A stretch of 62,498 nucleotides of DNA, taken from assembly GCA_905618925.1 (NCBI GenBank), contig CAJQTG010000037.1, positions 1-62,498 on the forward strand. Reading direction: 5' to 3'. Positions within the stretch are counted from its first letter, which is position 1. The number at the start of each line of letters is the position of its first letter. A program made the translations under genes and the position numbers. This document shows, in pieces, positions 17,033 to 25,714 of this stretch. The notes under the pieces were generated by a model, which saw nothing but the letters and a program-made list of their open reading frames with translations, made no database searches and had not been told where the DNA came from. The stretch is from an uncultured Candidatus Thioglobus sp. GTDB lineage: Bacteria > Pseudomonadota > Gammaproteobacteria > PS1 > Pseudothioglobaceae.

Positions 17033-17781
17033 CCTAGCTCCACAACATAGTCATATCGATCACCACGATAATAGGATTGAGTATATTCCACAACTCTTCC
17101 ATTAGCATCCTTTCCCCTTCGCTCAACAAATAAAACAGCACTGCCAGGGCTAATTTCAAGTTTATCTGCTAAGTTATCATTGGCTATAATTGCGTGAATA
17201 TTTTGTTTTGCAGTAATGGGATTCATTTTTTTTCTTTCAAGTAGCTCGTACAATGAATCATCAATTGCAGATGTTATTGAAATGATTGATGCTGGTATTA
17301 CTGCTATTTCATAGAGCAAAGGCTCATTAACTAAGTATCTCACTCGGTTGAGCCGATGAACCAACTCTTCTTCATTTAAATTCAAAATTAAGGCTTCTTT
17401 TGCGCTCGCTTTCCCTTCCTCTCTAAGAATGATTCTTGAGTAAGATTCAAGACCCCTCTTTTTCATATCTGCAGTAAAACTGTTTAGAGAGGATAGATTT
17501 TTATGTAGAACAAGATCGACACTTTCAGAGACAACAGTCCCTGCACCCTGCCTTTTTTTAAGCATTCCAATACTAACAAGCTGGTCAATTGCTTTACGAA
17601 CAGTAATTCTTGACATGTTTAGTTTAGTGGCTAGTTCTCGCTCTGGCATCAATGCGTCACCAGGCTTCAAAAGTCCCTGTTGTATTGCACTATTAAGAGA
17701 GCGTGATAGTTGTATATATAGAGACTCAGTCCTTTCACTAGAAGGCATCAAGAAATTGATTAGATTGTCAGTATTAGCCAT
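17029..17781 (-). CDS. GntR/HutC-family regulator of amino-sugar genes (NagR/NagQ-like)
   Basis: A 250-residue regulator. The N-terminal winged helix (about 15-80) has the GntR signature: QGLLKPGDALMPERELATKL and MSRITVRKAIDQL. A UTRA effector domain (about 95-245; NRVRYLVNEPLLYE, FVERRGKDANGRVVEY) usually binds a phosphorylated sugar such as GlcN-6-P or GlcNAc-6-P. It is the first gene of the leftward nag operon and divergent from the hexosaminidase/ABC operon, so it probably controls both through the repeats at 17849-17866 and 18084-18101. Confidence 0.92.
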   Translation of the reverse strand: MANTDNLINFLMPSSERTESLYIQLSRSLNSAIQQGLLKPGDALMPERELATKLNMSRITVRKAIDQLVSIGMLKKRQGAGTVVSESVDLVLHKNLSSLNSFTADMKKRGLESYSRIILREEGKASAKEALILNLNEEELVHRLNRVRYLVNEPLLYEIAVIPASIISITSAIDDSLYELLERKKMNPITAKQNIHAIIANDNLADKLEISPGSAVLFVERRGKDANGRVVEYTQSYYRGDRYDYVVELG

Positions 17782-17848
17782 TAAATTAGTTTCAATTTAA
17801 TATAAAAAATAGAGCTTTATGATAAATTAAAAGCCATAATGATTTATA

Positions 17849-17866
17849 TTGGTATGTAATTGGTAC
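17849..17866. promoter_or_regulatory. Operator-like repeat A (nagR side)
   Basis: On the plus strand TTGGTATGTAATTGGTAC, two TTGGTA units 11 bp apart (one helical turn). It begins 2 bp after the minus-strand -10 box and would cover the nagR transcription start. Near copy of site B at the other end of the region. Confidence 0.5.
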
Positions 17867-17867
17867 T

Positions 17868-17897
17868 ATTATATTCTAAATCTATTTATAAAGTCAA
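17868..17897 (-). promoter_or_regulatory. nagR-nagA-nagB promoter
   Basis: On the minus strand TTGACT (17897-17892), an 18-bp spacer and TATAAT (17873-17868), a near-consensus sigma70 promoter pointing into nagR. The start site would fall inside operator-like site A, which suits repression. Confidence 0.65.
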
Positions 17898-18055
17898 CTA
17901 CTATTATAAGTTTATATAAATTAAAGAAATTTATTTAGTTAAGCAGCTGAAGTATTAAAAAAACCATTAGAATCAATGATTATAAGTAAATTACTCAATC
18001 AATCTAGGTCTATCAGCTTGTATTAATAAATCCTATAATTTTTTTTTAATGTTTT

Positions 18056-18085
18056 TTGCTTTTTAATTGATTCCTGTTATATAAT
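18056..18085 (+). promoter_or_regulatory. Hexosaminidase/ABC operon promoter
   Basis: TTGCTT (18056-18061), an 18-bp spacer and TATAAT (18080-18085), pointing to the GH20 gene. Operator-like site B begins at the last bases of the -10 box, mirroring the nagR promoter. Confidence 0.6.
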
Positions 18086-18101
18086 ACCATTTCATAACCA
18101 A
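18084..18101. promoter_or_regulatory. Operator-like repeat B (hexosaminidase side)
   Basis: ATACCATTTCATAACCAA on the plus strand. Read relative to its promoter, it aligns with site A as TACCA-N6/7-ACCAA, with the same 11-bp spacing of CC pairs and the same place after the -10 box. Confidence 0.5.
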
Positions 18102-18183
18102 TTTATATTTTTTAAATCTTTTAAAGTACTGGCAGCATGAAGGCATTATATTTAATTAAAATTTTGCGATGTAGGACCTTAGA

Positions 18184-20184
18184 ATGAGTTCAACTGAGTT
18201 TGTTATTTCAACCTCAATAGATTCAGAGGGATACTTCTGTTCAAAATTGACAAATAATAGTAAACAAAAAATTGACAATTTTTTGTTTTGTTTTAGTGTT
18301 CTATCGCCAATTAAATCAATTGATAATTGTTCTGTTAACAATATTATTGGCGGTTATTCTGAATTATCTCAAATTAACAAATTTGCCCTTCTTCCAGGAG
18401 AGGAGTGGAACTTTAAGTATGGATATGAGTATTCCAGGCACAAGCCCATGAATCATACATGGAGTCCTCAAGGAGGCTTTCTTAAGCTTAAAAATGGAAA
18501 AACTATTAATATTAAAATGATTGATTTAGAATTTGAAACAATCTCCCCCGTGGTATCGGCCCCTTATTTTTCAGTAGATAAGTCTACTAGTAAATCATTA
18601 AGGCTTGTGCCACATCCTCATTTATGGACTCCAAGTACTGGTGTTTGTAACTTAAGTAGGCCGATAAATGTTTTTTTTGAGGATTCAGGCTTAATTTCTA
18701 GTGCATACCAGTCTGCTCTTGAGCTTGGTAAGCGGTTAAATTTTGACTTATTTGCCTCTCCTTCTAAAGAGCCTATTGATGATACAACTTCAATACGACT
18801 TAAATTTCAAAAACAGGCTGAGCCTTCTTCTTATCACATAACTATCACCAGTGATGAAATAGAGGTTATTGCGGGAGATGAAACTGGTTTCTTTTATGGC
18901 CTTATCTCTCTTATGCAGCTTGACCAGATGTATCATAAATTAATTCCATGTGGAACTATTTTTGACAAGCCAAGATTTAATTGGAGGGGCCAGCATTTAG
19001 ATACCGTCAGGCACTTTTATTCGGTTGAAAGCTTGACGAAGTTGTTAGATTTAATGAGCCTCTTCAAGCTTAATAAGTTTCATTGGCATGGGACTGATGA
19101 TGAAGCATTTCGATTCAAGCTAGCTAGCAATCCTGACCTTGCAACTGCAACTTCTAAACGAGGTAGTAATCTTTTAGTGCCACCTTTTTTTGGCTCCGGA
19201 CCGAGTCCAACTGGAGGTTGCTATGATAAGAATGATATCAAGCGAGTTATAGATAGAGCCTCAGCTAATTATATTGAAGTTATGCCTGAGTTTGATTTGC
19301 CTGGACATAATCTTTCATTGATTCAATTTTTACCTGCTATGCGTGATCAAAAAGACACAAGCAATGAAATATCTGTTCAAGGTTATTCTAAAAATACTCT
19401 TAATCCTGCAATACCTCAAACGTTCACACTCGTTGAGCCGTTAATTGATGATTTGTGCGCACTATTTCCTGGTGACTATATCAACTTAGGTGGTGATGAA
19501 GTTCCTCCAGAAAGCTGGACTTTATCTCCTGAGATAGACTCCTTAAAGGAGCAGCATAATTTAAAAAACAACAAAGATATTACTGCATGGTTTATAAATA
19601 AACTTGCATCAAGGGTTGAGCTAAATAATAAGAAAACTGCTGCTTGGCAAGAGGCTGAAGAAGGTCTTCATATGGATAAGAAGCTTGATAAGCTTTTATT
19701 CACATGGAGAGATTTAGAGTCGGGACACAAGCTTGCCCGCCAGGGGAATCGTGTTGTATTATGCCCAGGTGAGCATTTGTATTTTGATATGGCGCAGAGT
19801 AAAGGTTATGGTGATCGAGGAGCCAATTGGGCTGCAATTATAACTTTGGAAGATACAGTTGACTGGGAAATTGTGCCTTCAAATGAACCTGAGCTGGAGA
19901 ACAATATTGAAGGCATACAAGGACATCTTTGGAGTGAGACTATTACTGAAGACAGGCATATGGAAGCAATGCTTTGCCCTAGAATTATTGGTTTATCCGA
20001 AAGCGCTTGGACTTCTGCCAGTAATAAAAGAAAAGGCATTGAACTAAATGCTTTGTCGCATAATAGTTTTAGAGCGTTATTCGAACAAATAGGCTGGGAT
20101 TATCACCGCTCTGAAGATTTCCCAGGCATTTCTGATAATATAAATATTGATGAGGAGGGTTTAGCTAGTGAAGCAGTTCATTGA
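18184..20184 (+). CDS. Beta-N-acetylhexosaminidase, GH20, cytoplasmic
   Basis: Releases terminal N-acetylhexosamine residues from oligosaccharides by substrate-assisted catalysis. The 666 residues have an N-terminal beta domain (to about 270) and a GH20 TIM barrel from about 275 (FNWRGQHLDTVRHF, NKFHWHGTDD), with the catalytic pair Asp438-Glu439 in NLGGDEVP and the barrel Trp in the GHLWSE segment. No signal peptide is visible, so substrate is probably cleaved after import by the adjacent ABC transporter. The stop overlaps the permease start by 17 bp. A perfect 12-bp inverted repeat lies at codons 27-35 (18262-18288). Confidence 0.93.
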   Translation: MSSTEFVISTSIDSEGYFCSKLTNNSKQKIDNFLFCFSVLSPIKSIDNCSVNNIIGGYSELSQINKFALLPGEEWNFKYGYEYSRHKPMNHTWSPQGGFLKLKNGKTINIKMIDLEFETISPVVSAPYFSVDKSTSKSLRLVPHPHLWTPSTGVCNLSRPINVFFEDSGLISSAYQSALELGKRLNFDLFASPSKEPIDDTTSIRLKFQKQAEPSSYHITITSDEIEVIAGDETGFFYGLISLMQLDQMYHKLIPCGTIFDKPRFNWRGQHLDTVRHFYSVESLTKLLDLMSLFKLNKFHWHGTDDEAFRFKLASNPDLATATSKRGSNLLVPPFFGSGPSPTGGCYDKNDIKRVIDRASANYIEVMPEFDLPGHNLSLIQFLPAMRDQKDTSNEISVQGYSKNTLNPAIPQTFTLVEPLIDDLCALFPGDYINLGGDEVPPESWTLSPEIDSLKEQHNLKNNKDITAWFINKLASRVELNNKKTAAWQEAEEGLHMDKKLDKLLFTWRDLESGHKLARQGNRVVLCPGEHLYFDMAQSKGYGDRGANWAAIITLEDTVDWEIVPSNEPELENNIEGIQGHLWSETITEDRHMEAMLCPRIIGLSESAWTSASNKRKGIELNALSHNSFRALFEQIGWDYHRSEDFPGISDNINIDEEGLASEAVH

Positions 20185-21109
20185 ACTATTTAAACCCAAG
20201 ACCAAGTCACAAACAACAACTATGTTTGCTTGGGCTTTGATTGCGCCTGCCGCACTGGTTATGTTTTGGATTGTACTTTGGCCTTTATATGAAACCTTCC
20301 GTCTTTCTTTTACTAATTCGAACCTTGGAACTCTAATGGGCGGTGCTGATTTTGTAGGTTGGGAAAACTATGAAAAAGCTATAGGAGGTCGCAAATTTCC
20401 AGCAATTGTTACTAGAACTTTTTATTGGATGTTCCTTTCAGTTAGTTTTAAAATGATTTTAGGTTTAATCGGCGCAACACTTTTAGCAAGTAATATAAGG
20501 GGGCGCGGTATTATGCGTGCCTTAGTAATGCCACCATGGATTGTGCCAATAGCTATTGGTTGTTTTGGCTGGGTGTGGCTTTATAATGGTCATTTTGGCT
20601 TACTCTCAAACTTTGTAGAGATGGTTGGTATCACGGATGGCCCATTTAGTTTCTTGGCTTATAAGCAGAGTGCTTTTTACTCAGCAGTTGTGACCGATGT
20701 CTGGATTGGAACGCCAATGGTCACTTTGTTCTTTTTAGCGGCAATGCAAGGTGTTCCAAAAGATTTATATGAGGCTGCTTACGTTGATGGCGCATCAAGG
20801 TGGTATCGTTTCAGAAGAATTACCTTGCCACAAATTATGCCTACTATCGTTTCTATGGCTTTACTATCTGCAATCTGGACTTTTAACTCATTTGAGATTA
20901 TTTGGATTTTGACTGAGGGTGGACCTCGTGGTGCAACTACCACACTAATTATTGATACCTTTAAAACAGCAATCTTTAGCTATAAGTTTGGCGCCGGTGC
21001 TACCAGAGCCGTTCTTGTTGTTTTAATACTAGGTGTATTTTCAGTAATATATTTAACTGTATTAGGAAGATTAACCAAAAAATACAACTATGGTGGGGTT
21101 CAGAAATGA
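20168..21109 (+). CDS. CUT1 sugar ABC transporter permease (MalF-like)
   Basis: A 313-residue inner-membrane permease with about six hydrophobic segments and the cytoplasmic EAA loop (EAAYVDGASRWYRFRRITLP, about 199-218) that docks on the ATPase. Start is GTG 20168, inside the end of the GH20 gene. It forms a heterodimer with the next permease (4-bp overlap). By context the substrate is an N-acetylhexosamine oligosaccharide. Confidence 0.92.
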   Translation: MKQFIELFKPKTKSQTTTMFAWALIAPAALVMFWIVLWPLYETFRLSFTNSNLGTLMGGADFVGWENYEKAIGGRKFPAIVTRTFYWMFLSVSFKMILGLIGATLLASNIRGRGIMRALVMPPWIVPIAIGCFGWVWLYNGHFGLLSNFVEMVGITDGPFSFLAYKQSAFYSAVVTDVWIGTPMVTLFFLAAMQGVPKDLYEAAYVDGASRWYRFRRITLPQIMPTIVSMALLSAIWTFNSFEIIWILTEGGPRGATTTLIIDTFKTAIFSYKFGAGATRAVLVVLILGVFSVIYLTVLGRLTKKYNYGGVQK

Positions 21110-21990
21110 TGGATAAATACTCATTACTTCACAAGATTGGAATCTATGCCTCTCTCGCATTATTCATATTATTTATGTTGCTGCCGTTTGTTGAAATGTT
21201 TGTAGCGTCGCTTAGGCCAATAGATCATTTATTTAGCCGTCCAAAATTAGAGGTTGGCGAAACAATGGGTTTTGTTGACTTTATGAGTAGGTTTTGGTCA
21301 GACAAAATGAGCTTTCAGGCATACAGAGATATGTGGGTCACGGTCCCTCAATTGCCGCGCTATATATTCAATAGCGTATTCATAGCATCAGCCGTTACTC
21401 TTTTATCAATGTGCTTCATTGTTCCTGCTGCCTATGCCTATGCACGTTTTAACTTTCGAGGAAAAACTACTAGTCTTACCCTCTTTTTAGCTGTAAATAT
21501 GTTTTCAGGGGCGGTTCTTTTAATACCATTGTATAAATTATTACGCTCTTATGGGTTATTAAATACCTATTGGGCTATGATTATTCCTGGTGTGGCTTTC
21601 CTTATACCAACAGGAATATGGCTGCTTAAGTCTTTTTTAGAAAAGATACCTTACGAGTTAGAGGAGGCTGCATTTGTTGATGGTGCATCTCGCCTTTATA
21701 CACTGAGACGTGTTATCTTGCCTCTAGCAGTTCCAGGTTTAATTGTTGTTGGCGTTGCAATGTTTATTGGTGCTTATGCACAACAGTTTTTATTTGCAAT
21801 TACTTTTAATCAAAATAGAGATTATATGCCTCTGCCAGCTGGTATTTTTGAGTTTATTGGTTATCAAACTGTCTTGTGGAATGAAATGATGGCAGCAAGT
21901 CTTGTAGGAGTTCTGCCCGTGTTGTTAATTTTCCTGTTTATGCAGAAACATCTCATATCAGGGTTAACTTCAGGGGCAGTAAAGGAGTGA
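21106..21990 (+). CDS. CUT1 sugar ABC transporter permease (MalG-like)
   Basis: A 294-residue second permease of the same importer, with six predicted membrane segments and the EAA motif EEAAFVDGASRLYTLRRVIL (about 185-204). The ATG overlaps the first permease stop by 4 bp. Two inverted repeats follow (21987-22006 and 22012-22040) before the binding-protein gene; the first includes the stop codon. Confidence 0.92.
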   Translation: MMDKYSLLHKIGIYASLALFILFMLLPFVEMFVASLRPIDHLFSRPKLEVGETMGFVDFMSRFWSDKMSFQAYRDMWVTVPQLPRYIFNSVFIASAVTLLSMCFIVPAAYAYARFNFRGKTTSLTLFLAVNMFSGAVLLIPLYKLLRSYGLLNTYWAMIIPGVAFLIPTGIWLLKSFLEKIPYELEEAAFVDGASRLYTLRRVILPLAVPGLIVVGVAMFIGAYAQQFLFAITFNQNRDYMPLPAGIFEFIGYQTVLWNEMMAASLVGVLPVLLIFLFMQKHLISGLTSGAVKE

Positions 21991-22006
21991 GAGGTAAAAG
22001 TCTCAC
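21987..22006 (+). repeat. Hairpin at the permease stop codon
   Basis: GTGAGA (21987-21992) and TCTCAC (22001-22006) pair perfectly around an 8-nt loop, overlapping the TGA of the second permease. Confidence 0.5.
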
Positions 22007-22011
22007 ATAGC

Positions 22012-22040
22012 GTTACTAGAATTTTTAATTTTCTAGTAAC
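22012..22040 (+). repeat. Hairpin upstream of the binding-protein gene
   Basis: Perfect 10-bp arms GTTACTAGAA (22012-22021) and TTCTAGTAAC (22031-22040), 9-nt loop, no T tract after it. More likely an mRNA-stabilising or processing structure than a terminator. Confidence 0.55.
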
Positions 22041-22068
22041 TTGATGTAAATATAAAAGGAGAAGTAAA

Positions 22069-23274
22069 ATGAAAAATATACAAAAAGCACTCTTCTTAGC
22101 TGTAATGGGCGCAGGTTTAATGGCTCCAGTACAAGCTGAAGAAGTGCATATGATAATGTGTGGCGGTGAAATACGCGCTGCTGATCAAGTAGTAATTTCT
22201 GCTTTCGAAGCGAAATACTCAGGTGTTACAGTGAATGCTGAAGCGGTTCCTTGGGGAACTTGCCAAGACAAATCAATGACGCTCGCTGCAGCTGGTGACC
22301 CAGCTGGTTTGGCTTATATTGGTTCACGTACTCTTAAGCAATTAGCTCGTAGTGGTCTAATTCTTCCAGTAAGTATTGCTGATGATCAGCAAGCAATGTA
22401 TCAGCCTGGTGTTCTTAATACCGTAACTGATGGTGGACAAACCTGGGGTTTCCCTCATGCTTTCTCTACTAAGGCCCTATTTATTAACTGTGGTTTAGTT
22501 GAAGAAGCAGGTATGGCTTGTGTTGCTCCTAAGACTTGGACAGGTATGTATGCTATGGCTAAAGCTATCAATGATAATACTTCAGCTGCAGGCGTTGGCG
22601 TAACTGGAAAGGACTTTGATAACACTATGCACCAATTCTTAAATTACTTATATAGTAATGGCGGCTCTGTAAACGATGCAGCTACTGGTGAGATAACTTT
22701 TAATAGTCCCGAGACTATCGAGACTCTTGAGTTCTATGGTAAGTTAGCTGGTGTTGCTCAGGAAGGCCCAATGGGTTATGAGCGTGGACAATTGACCCAG
22801 TTGTATAACGATGGTCAGATTGGAATGTACATTAATGGTCCATGGGGTGCAGGACAGCATAATGACAACATTGCTGAAATAGTTGTGCCTATTCCTGCTG
22901 GTCCTAGTGGCTCAAGTGGAACATTATTAATTACTGACTCAATCGCAGTTTTTAAGGGTTCTGCTAATGAAGATCTAGCAATGGAGTTAGCTTCTATGCT
23001 TTCATCTGGTGAAGCACAATATGACCTAGATAAGAGCTGGGGTTTAACACCAATCATGCAGTATGAGAAGATGATGGATGATGTTTACTATACTACTGAC
23101 TACTGGCAGACGTTTGTTGCGCCAATTGGAAGTGGTGGTCCTGAGCCAATGTTTGAAGACTTTAAAGCATTGCAAGCAGGTATCAATGGTGCTATCCAAG
23201 GCATGATCTTGGGCGAAGGTTCTGCTGCTGATCTAGTTGCAGAAGCTGCTGAAATTTTAGCAGAAGGTAATTAA
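22069..23274 (+). CDS. CUT1 ABC transporter sugar-binding protein
   Basis: A 401-residue periplasmic protein of the MalE-like family. The signal peptide (MKNIQKALFLAVMGAGL...VQA) ends near residue 23. Four cysteines in the first half (about 31, 66, 137 and 146) could form two disulfides. Residues such as GPWGAG, typical of the sugar cleft, are present near 260. A strong ribosome-binding site (AAAGGAGAAG) precedes the ATG. Hairpins on both sides and a strong terminator after the gene suggest it is made in excess over the permeases and ATPase, as is usual for binding proteins. Confidence 0.92.
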   Translation: MKNIQKALFLAVMGAGLMAPVQAEEVHMIMCGGEIRAADQVVISAFEAKYSGVTVNAEAVPWGTCQDKSMTLAAAGDPAGLAYIGSRTLKQLARSGLILPVSIADDQQAMYQPGVLNTVTDGGQTWGFPHAFSTKALFINCGLVEEAGMACVAPKTWTGMYAMAKAINDNTSAAGVGVTGKDFDNTMHQFLNYLYSNGGSVNDAATGEITFNSPETIETLEFYGKLAGVAQEGPMGYERGQLTQLYNDGQIGMYINGPWGAGQHNDNIAEIVVPIPAGPSGSSGTLLITDSIAVFKGSANEDLAMELASMLSSGEAQYDLDKSWGLTPIMQYEKMMDDVYYTTDYWQTFVAPIGSGGPEPMFEDFKALQAGINGAIQGMILGEGSAADLVAEAAEILAEGN

Positions 23275-23293
23275 GTCAATTAGTTGACTATTT

Positions 23294-23327
23294 CAGGGGT
23301 AACTAATTGTTACCCCTGAATTTTTTT
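23294..23327 (+). terminator. Strong intrinsic terminator after the binding-protein gene
   Basis: CAGGGGTAAC (23294-23303) pairs perfectly with GTTACCCCTG (23309-23318) around TAATT, then AA and seven Ts (23321-23327). It sits between two subunit genes of one transporter, so partial read-through or a further promoter must feed the ATPase gene. Confidence 0.85.
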
Positions 23328-23335
23328 AAGGCTGA

Positions 23336-23373
23336 CTTCAAAAAGATGCTTATTTATAAGCTTCCTTTTGAAG
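23336..23373 (+). repeat. Long imperfect hairpin upstream of the ABC ATPase gene
   Basis: Outer arms CTTCAAAA (23336-23343) and TTTTGAAG (23366-23373) enclose an inner GCTTAT/ATAAGC stem (23348-23361). It follows the terminator and may protect or control the downstream ATPase message. Confidence 0.45.
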
Positions 23374-23442
23374 CCTACTTTAACTAATAGTAATCGATAA
23401 TTTATATGCGCAATCAACATGTGCTTTTTTAAGGAAGAAATA

Positions 23443-24537
23443 ATGGCAACAGTAAAACTTAAAAATATTTATAAAAATTTTGATGAAACGGAAGTTTTAT
23501 TTGATATTAATTTAGAAATAAATGATAAAGAATTTGTTGTTTTTGTTGGGCCCTCGGGTTGTGGAAAAACAACGTTGTTAAGAATCATTTCAGGCTTAGA
23601 GGAGGCTACATCAGGCAGTGTAATTATTGATGATAAAGATGTTTCTAATGCACCTCCAGTTGAAAGAGGTATCGCAATGGTTTTTCAATCTTATGCCCTC
23701 TATCCCCATCTGTCAGTTTTTGAAAATATAGCGTTCCCACTTAGGGTCGCAAAAGTTAATGAAAAGGAACTGGAAGAAAAGGTATTTAAGGCCGCTGATA
23801 TTCTGCAGTTAAGAGATCGTTTAGATTTCAAGCCAGGCCAGTTATCAGGAGGCCAGCGCCAAAGGGTCGCCATTGGCCGTTCTATTGTTAGAGATCCAAA
23901 AGTATTCCTTTTTGATGAGCCTTTATCCAATCTTGATGCCGCTCTTCGGGGAGATATGAGGGTTGAGCTGGCAAAGCTCCATCAAAATTTAAAGACAACA
24001 ATGATTTATGTTACTCATGACCAGATTGAAGCCATGACAATGGCTGATAAGATTGTCGTATTGCGTGACGGTGTTATAGAGCAGGTAGGATCGCCAATGG
24101 ATTTATATCACAATCCTAAAACAAAGTTTGTAGCAGGCTTTATCGGCCAACCAAATATGAACTTCCTTAAAACAACTGATACAGAAATTAAAAATAAAAG
24201 ACTAGTTGCAAATATTGGTGACCTGACTTTGGACTTGGCTGTTGACGTCTCAAGCACAACAGCAGGTGATGAAATAGATGTTGGAATAAGACCAGAGGAT
24301 CTGGGAGTTTCTGCATCAAAAGCAGGGGTTCAAATGAGTGTCGATGTTGTTGAACATATTGGAGCAACAGTTATCTTACATGGCTCTGTTTTAGGTAATA
24401 GTAATTTCTGCGCTGTAGTGCCAAGTGATTCAACTATTAAACCAGGTGAAACTGTGAACCTGATCTTTGATTTTTCCAAGTGCCACGCTTTTAATTCATC
24501 AGGACAGGCACTTAAGAAAACAAACAAACAGATATAA
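23443..24537 (+). CDS. Sugar ABC transporter ATPase (MalK/UgpC-like)
   Basis: A 364-residue ATPase that powers the importer. Walker A is GPSGCGKTT (about 37-45), the signature LSGGQRQR is near 135, Walker B is VFLFDEPLSNLDAALR and the switch His lies in YVTHDQIEAMTMADK. A C-terminal TOBE/MOP regulatory domain (about 235-364) fits the MalK class. The frame is open from 23419, but ATG 23443 has the AAGGAAG ribosome-binding site and gives the normal family N-terminus (MATVKLKNIYKNF). Confidence 0.94.
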   Translation: MATVKLKNIYKNFDETEVLFDINLEINDKEFVVFVGPSGCGKTTLLRIISGLEEATSGSVIIDDKDVSNAPPVERGIAMVFQSYALYPHLSVFENIAFPLRVAKVNEKELEEKVFKAADILQLRDRLDFKPGQLSGGQRQRVAIGRSIVRDPKVFLFDEPLSNLDAALRGDMRVELAKLHQNLKTTMIYVTHDQIEAMTMADKIVVLRDGVIEQVGSPMDLYHNPKTKFVAGFIGQPNMNFLKTTDTEIKNKRLVANIGDLTLDLAVDVSSTTAGDEIDVGIRPEDLGVSASKAGVQMSVDVVEHIGATVILHGSVLGNSNFCAVVPSDSTIKPGETVNLIFDFSKCHAFNSSGQALKKTNKQI

Positions 24538-24547
24538 GAGAATAATC

Positions 24548-25702
24548 ATGAAGACTGGAATTGTTGGTTTGGGTTTAAGAGCTGCAAGTGTTCTTAAAAT
24601 GCTTTTAGAGGATCTACCAGAGCTAGATTTAGTTGGTTATGTCGATCCTGATCCTTGCGGATTATCTATACTTAATGATGTCTCGCATAATTTAATTAAA
24701 TTTGATAACCTCGATGAAATGATTGAAAAATGTAATCTTGATCTTCTATGGGTTGCATCTCCAAATCATCTTCATCTAGAGCATATCAAGGTTGGTCTTG
24801 AGGCTGGCTTAAAAGTTTTCTCAGAGAAACCTATTGTAACCACAAGAGAGGATAGCTTTAGTCTGGCAAAATTAATCAAAAAATATGGTGAAAGCCAATT
24901 AATTGTAGGCCTTGTTTTGCGTTACTCAGTTCACATGCGAGAATTACGTAGAATTCTTGATGCTGGAACCTTAGGAAATATTACATCTCTTGAGGCTAAT
25001 GAACATATAGCACCATATCATGGCTCGTTTTTTATGAGAGATTGGCGTCGATTGGAAAAATATTCAGGCGGGTTTATGTTAGAAAAGTGCTGTCATGATA
25101 TTGATCTTTATAACAGCATTGTTGGTGAGAGGCCGACAAGAGTAGTTAGTTTTGGAGGTCGAAATAATTTTGTTCCTTCCGAGGCACCTCCTGGCAAAGA
25201 GCATGACGATGTTTACCAAATTAAAAAATCTTATTGGGAAAGCGCCGATGATCCATTTACGAGTAATGCAGATATTATTGATCATCAAAATGCATTAATA
25301 GAATATCCAAATAATGTCAGTTTTTCTTTTCATACAAGCATTAATGTTCCTGATGAACAAAGACGTTTTTGTATTATTGGTAGTCGAGGTATGGCTGAAG
25401 GAGACTTTGGTCGAGGCGGCCTTAAAATTACAGATGCACGAACTGGAGAATGTTTAGAGGATCATGATTTTAGTGTTTCAAGCGCACCGGATGCAATAAA
25501 GTACCCATCACATTATGGCGCAGATAAGCTAATGTGTGAAGATATTGCAAGCTTTCTAAGGGGTGATTTAAAATCTCTACCAGTGGGCCCTAAAGAGGCA
25601 ATAGTGGCTGGCTTGGTTGCTATGGCAATTGATGAAAGTATGCATTCAGGAAAAGTTGTGGATATGACTGAAACTTGGCATGAGCTTGATGCTCTTTATT
25701 AA
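24548..25702 (+). CDS. Gfo/Idh/MocA family NAD(P)-dependent oxidoreductase (first copy)
   Basis: A 384-residue sugar dehydrogenase-type protein with a Rossmann domain (GIVGLGLRA, 3-11), the EKP motif (SEKPIVT, about 98-104) and a C-terminal alpha/beta domain with HDID near residue 182. The frame is open from 24467, but ATG 24548 starts exactly at the Rossmann fold 10 bp after the ATPase stop, so it is preferred. Its place in a hexosamine-oligosaccharide operon suggests action on an imported sugar or a derived glycoside; the exact substrate is unknown. Confidence 0.88.
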   Translation: MKTGIVGLGLRAASVLKMLLEDLPELDLVGYVDPDPCGLSILNDVSHNLIKFDNLDEMIEKCNLDLLWVASPNHLHLEHIKVGLEAGLKVFSEKPIVTTREDSFSLAKLIKKYGESQLIVGLVLRYSVHMRELRRILDAGTLGNITSLEANEHIAPYHGSFFMRDWRRLEKYSGGFMLEKCCHDIDLYNSIVGERPTRVVSFGGRNNFVPSEAPPGKEHDDVYQIKKSYWESADDPFTSNADIIDHQNALIEYPNNVSFSFHTSINVPDEQRRFCIIGSRGMAEGDFGRGGLKITDARTGECLEDHDFSVSSAPDAIKYPSHYGADKLMCEDIASFLRGDLKSLPVGPKEAIVAGLVAMAIDESMHSGKVVDMTETWHELDALY

Positions 25703-25714
25703 AGGAAAAATATT

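Larger units (their letters stand above)
17782..18183. other. 402-bp divergent regulatory region, no gene
   Basis: Very AT-rich stretch between nagR and the hexosaminidase gene. It holds two outward-facing sigma70-like promoters, each with an operator-like ACCA repeat just after its -10 box (listed separately). I see no ORF with a credible start, no tRNA and no larger repeat in the middle. Confidence 0.7.
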
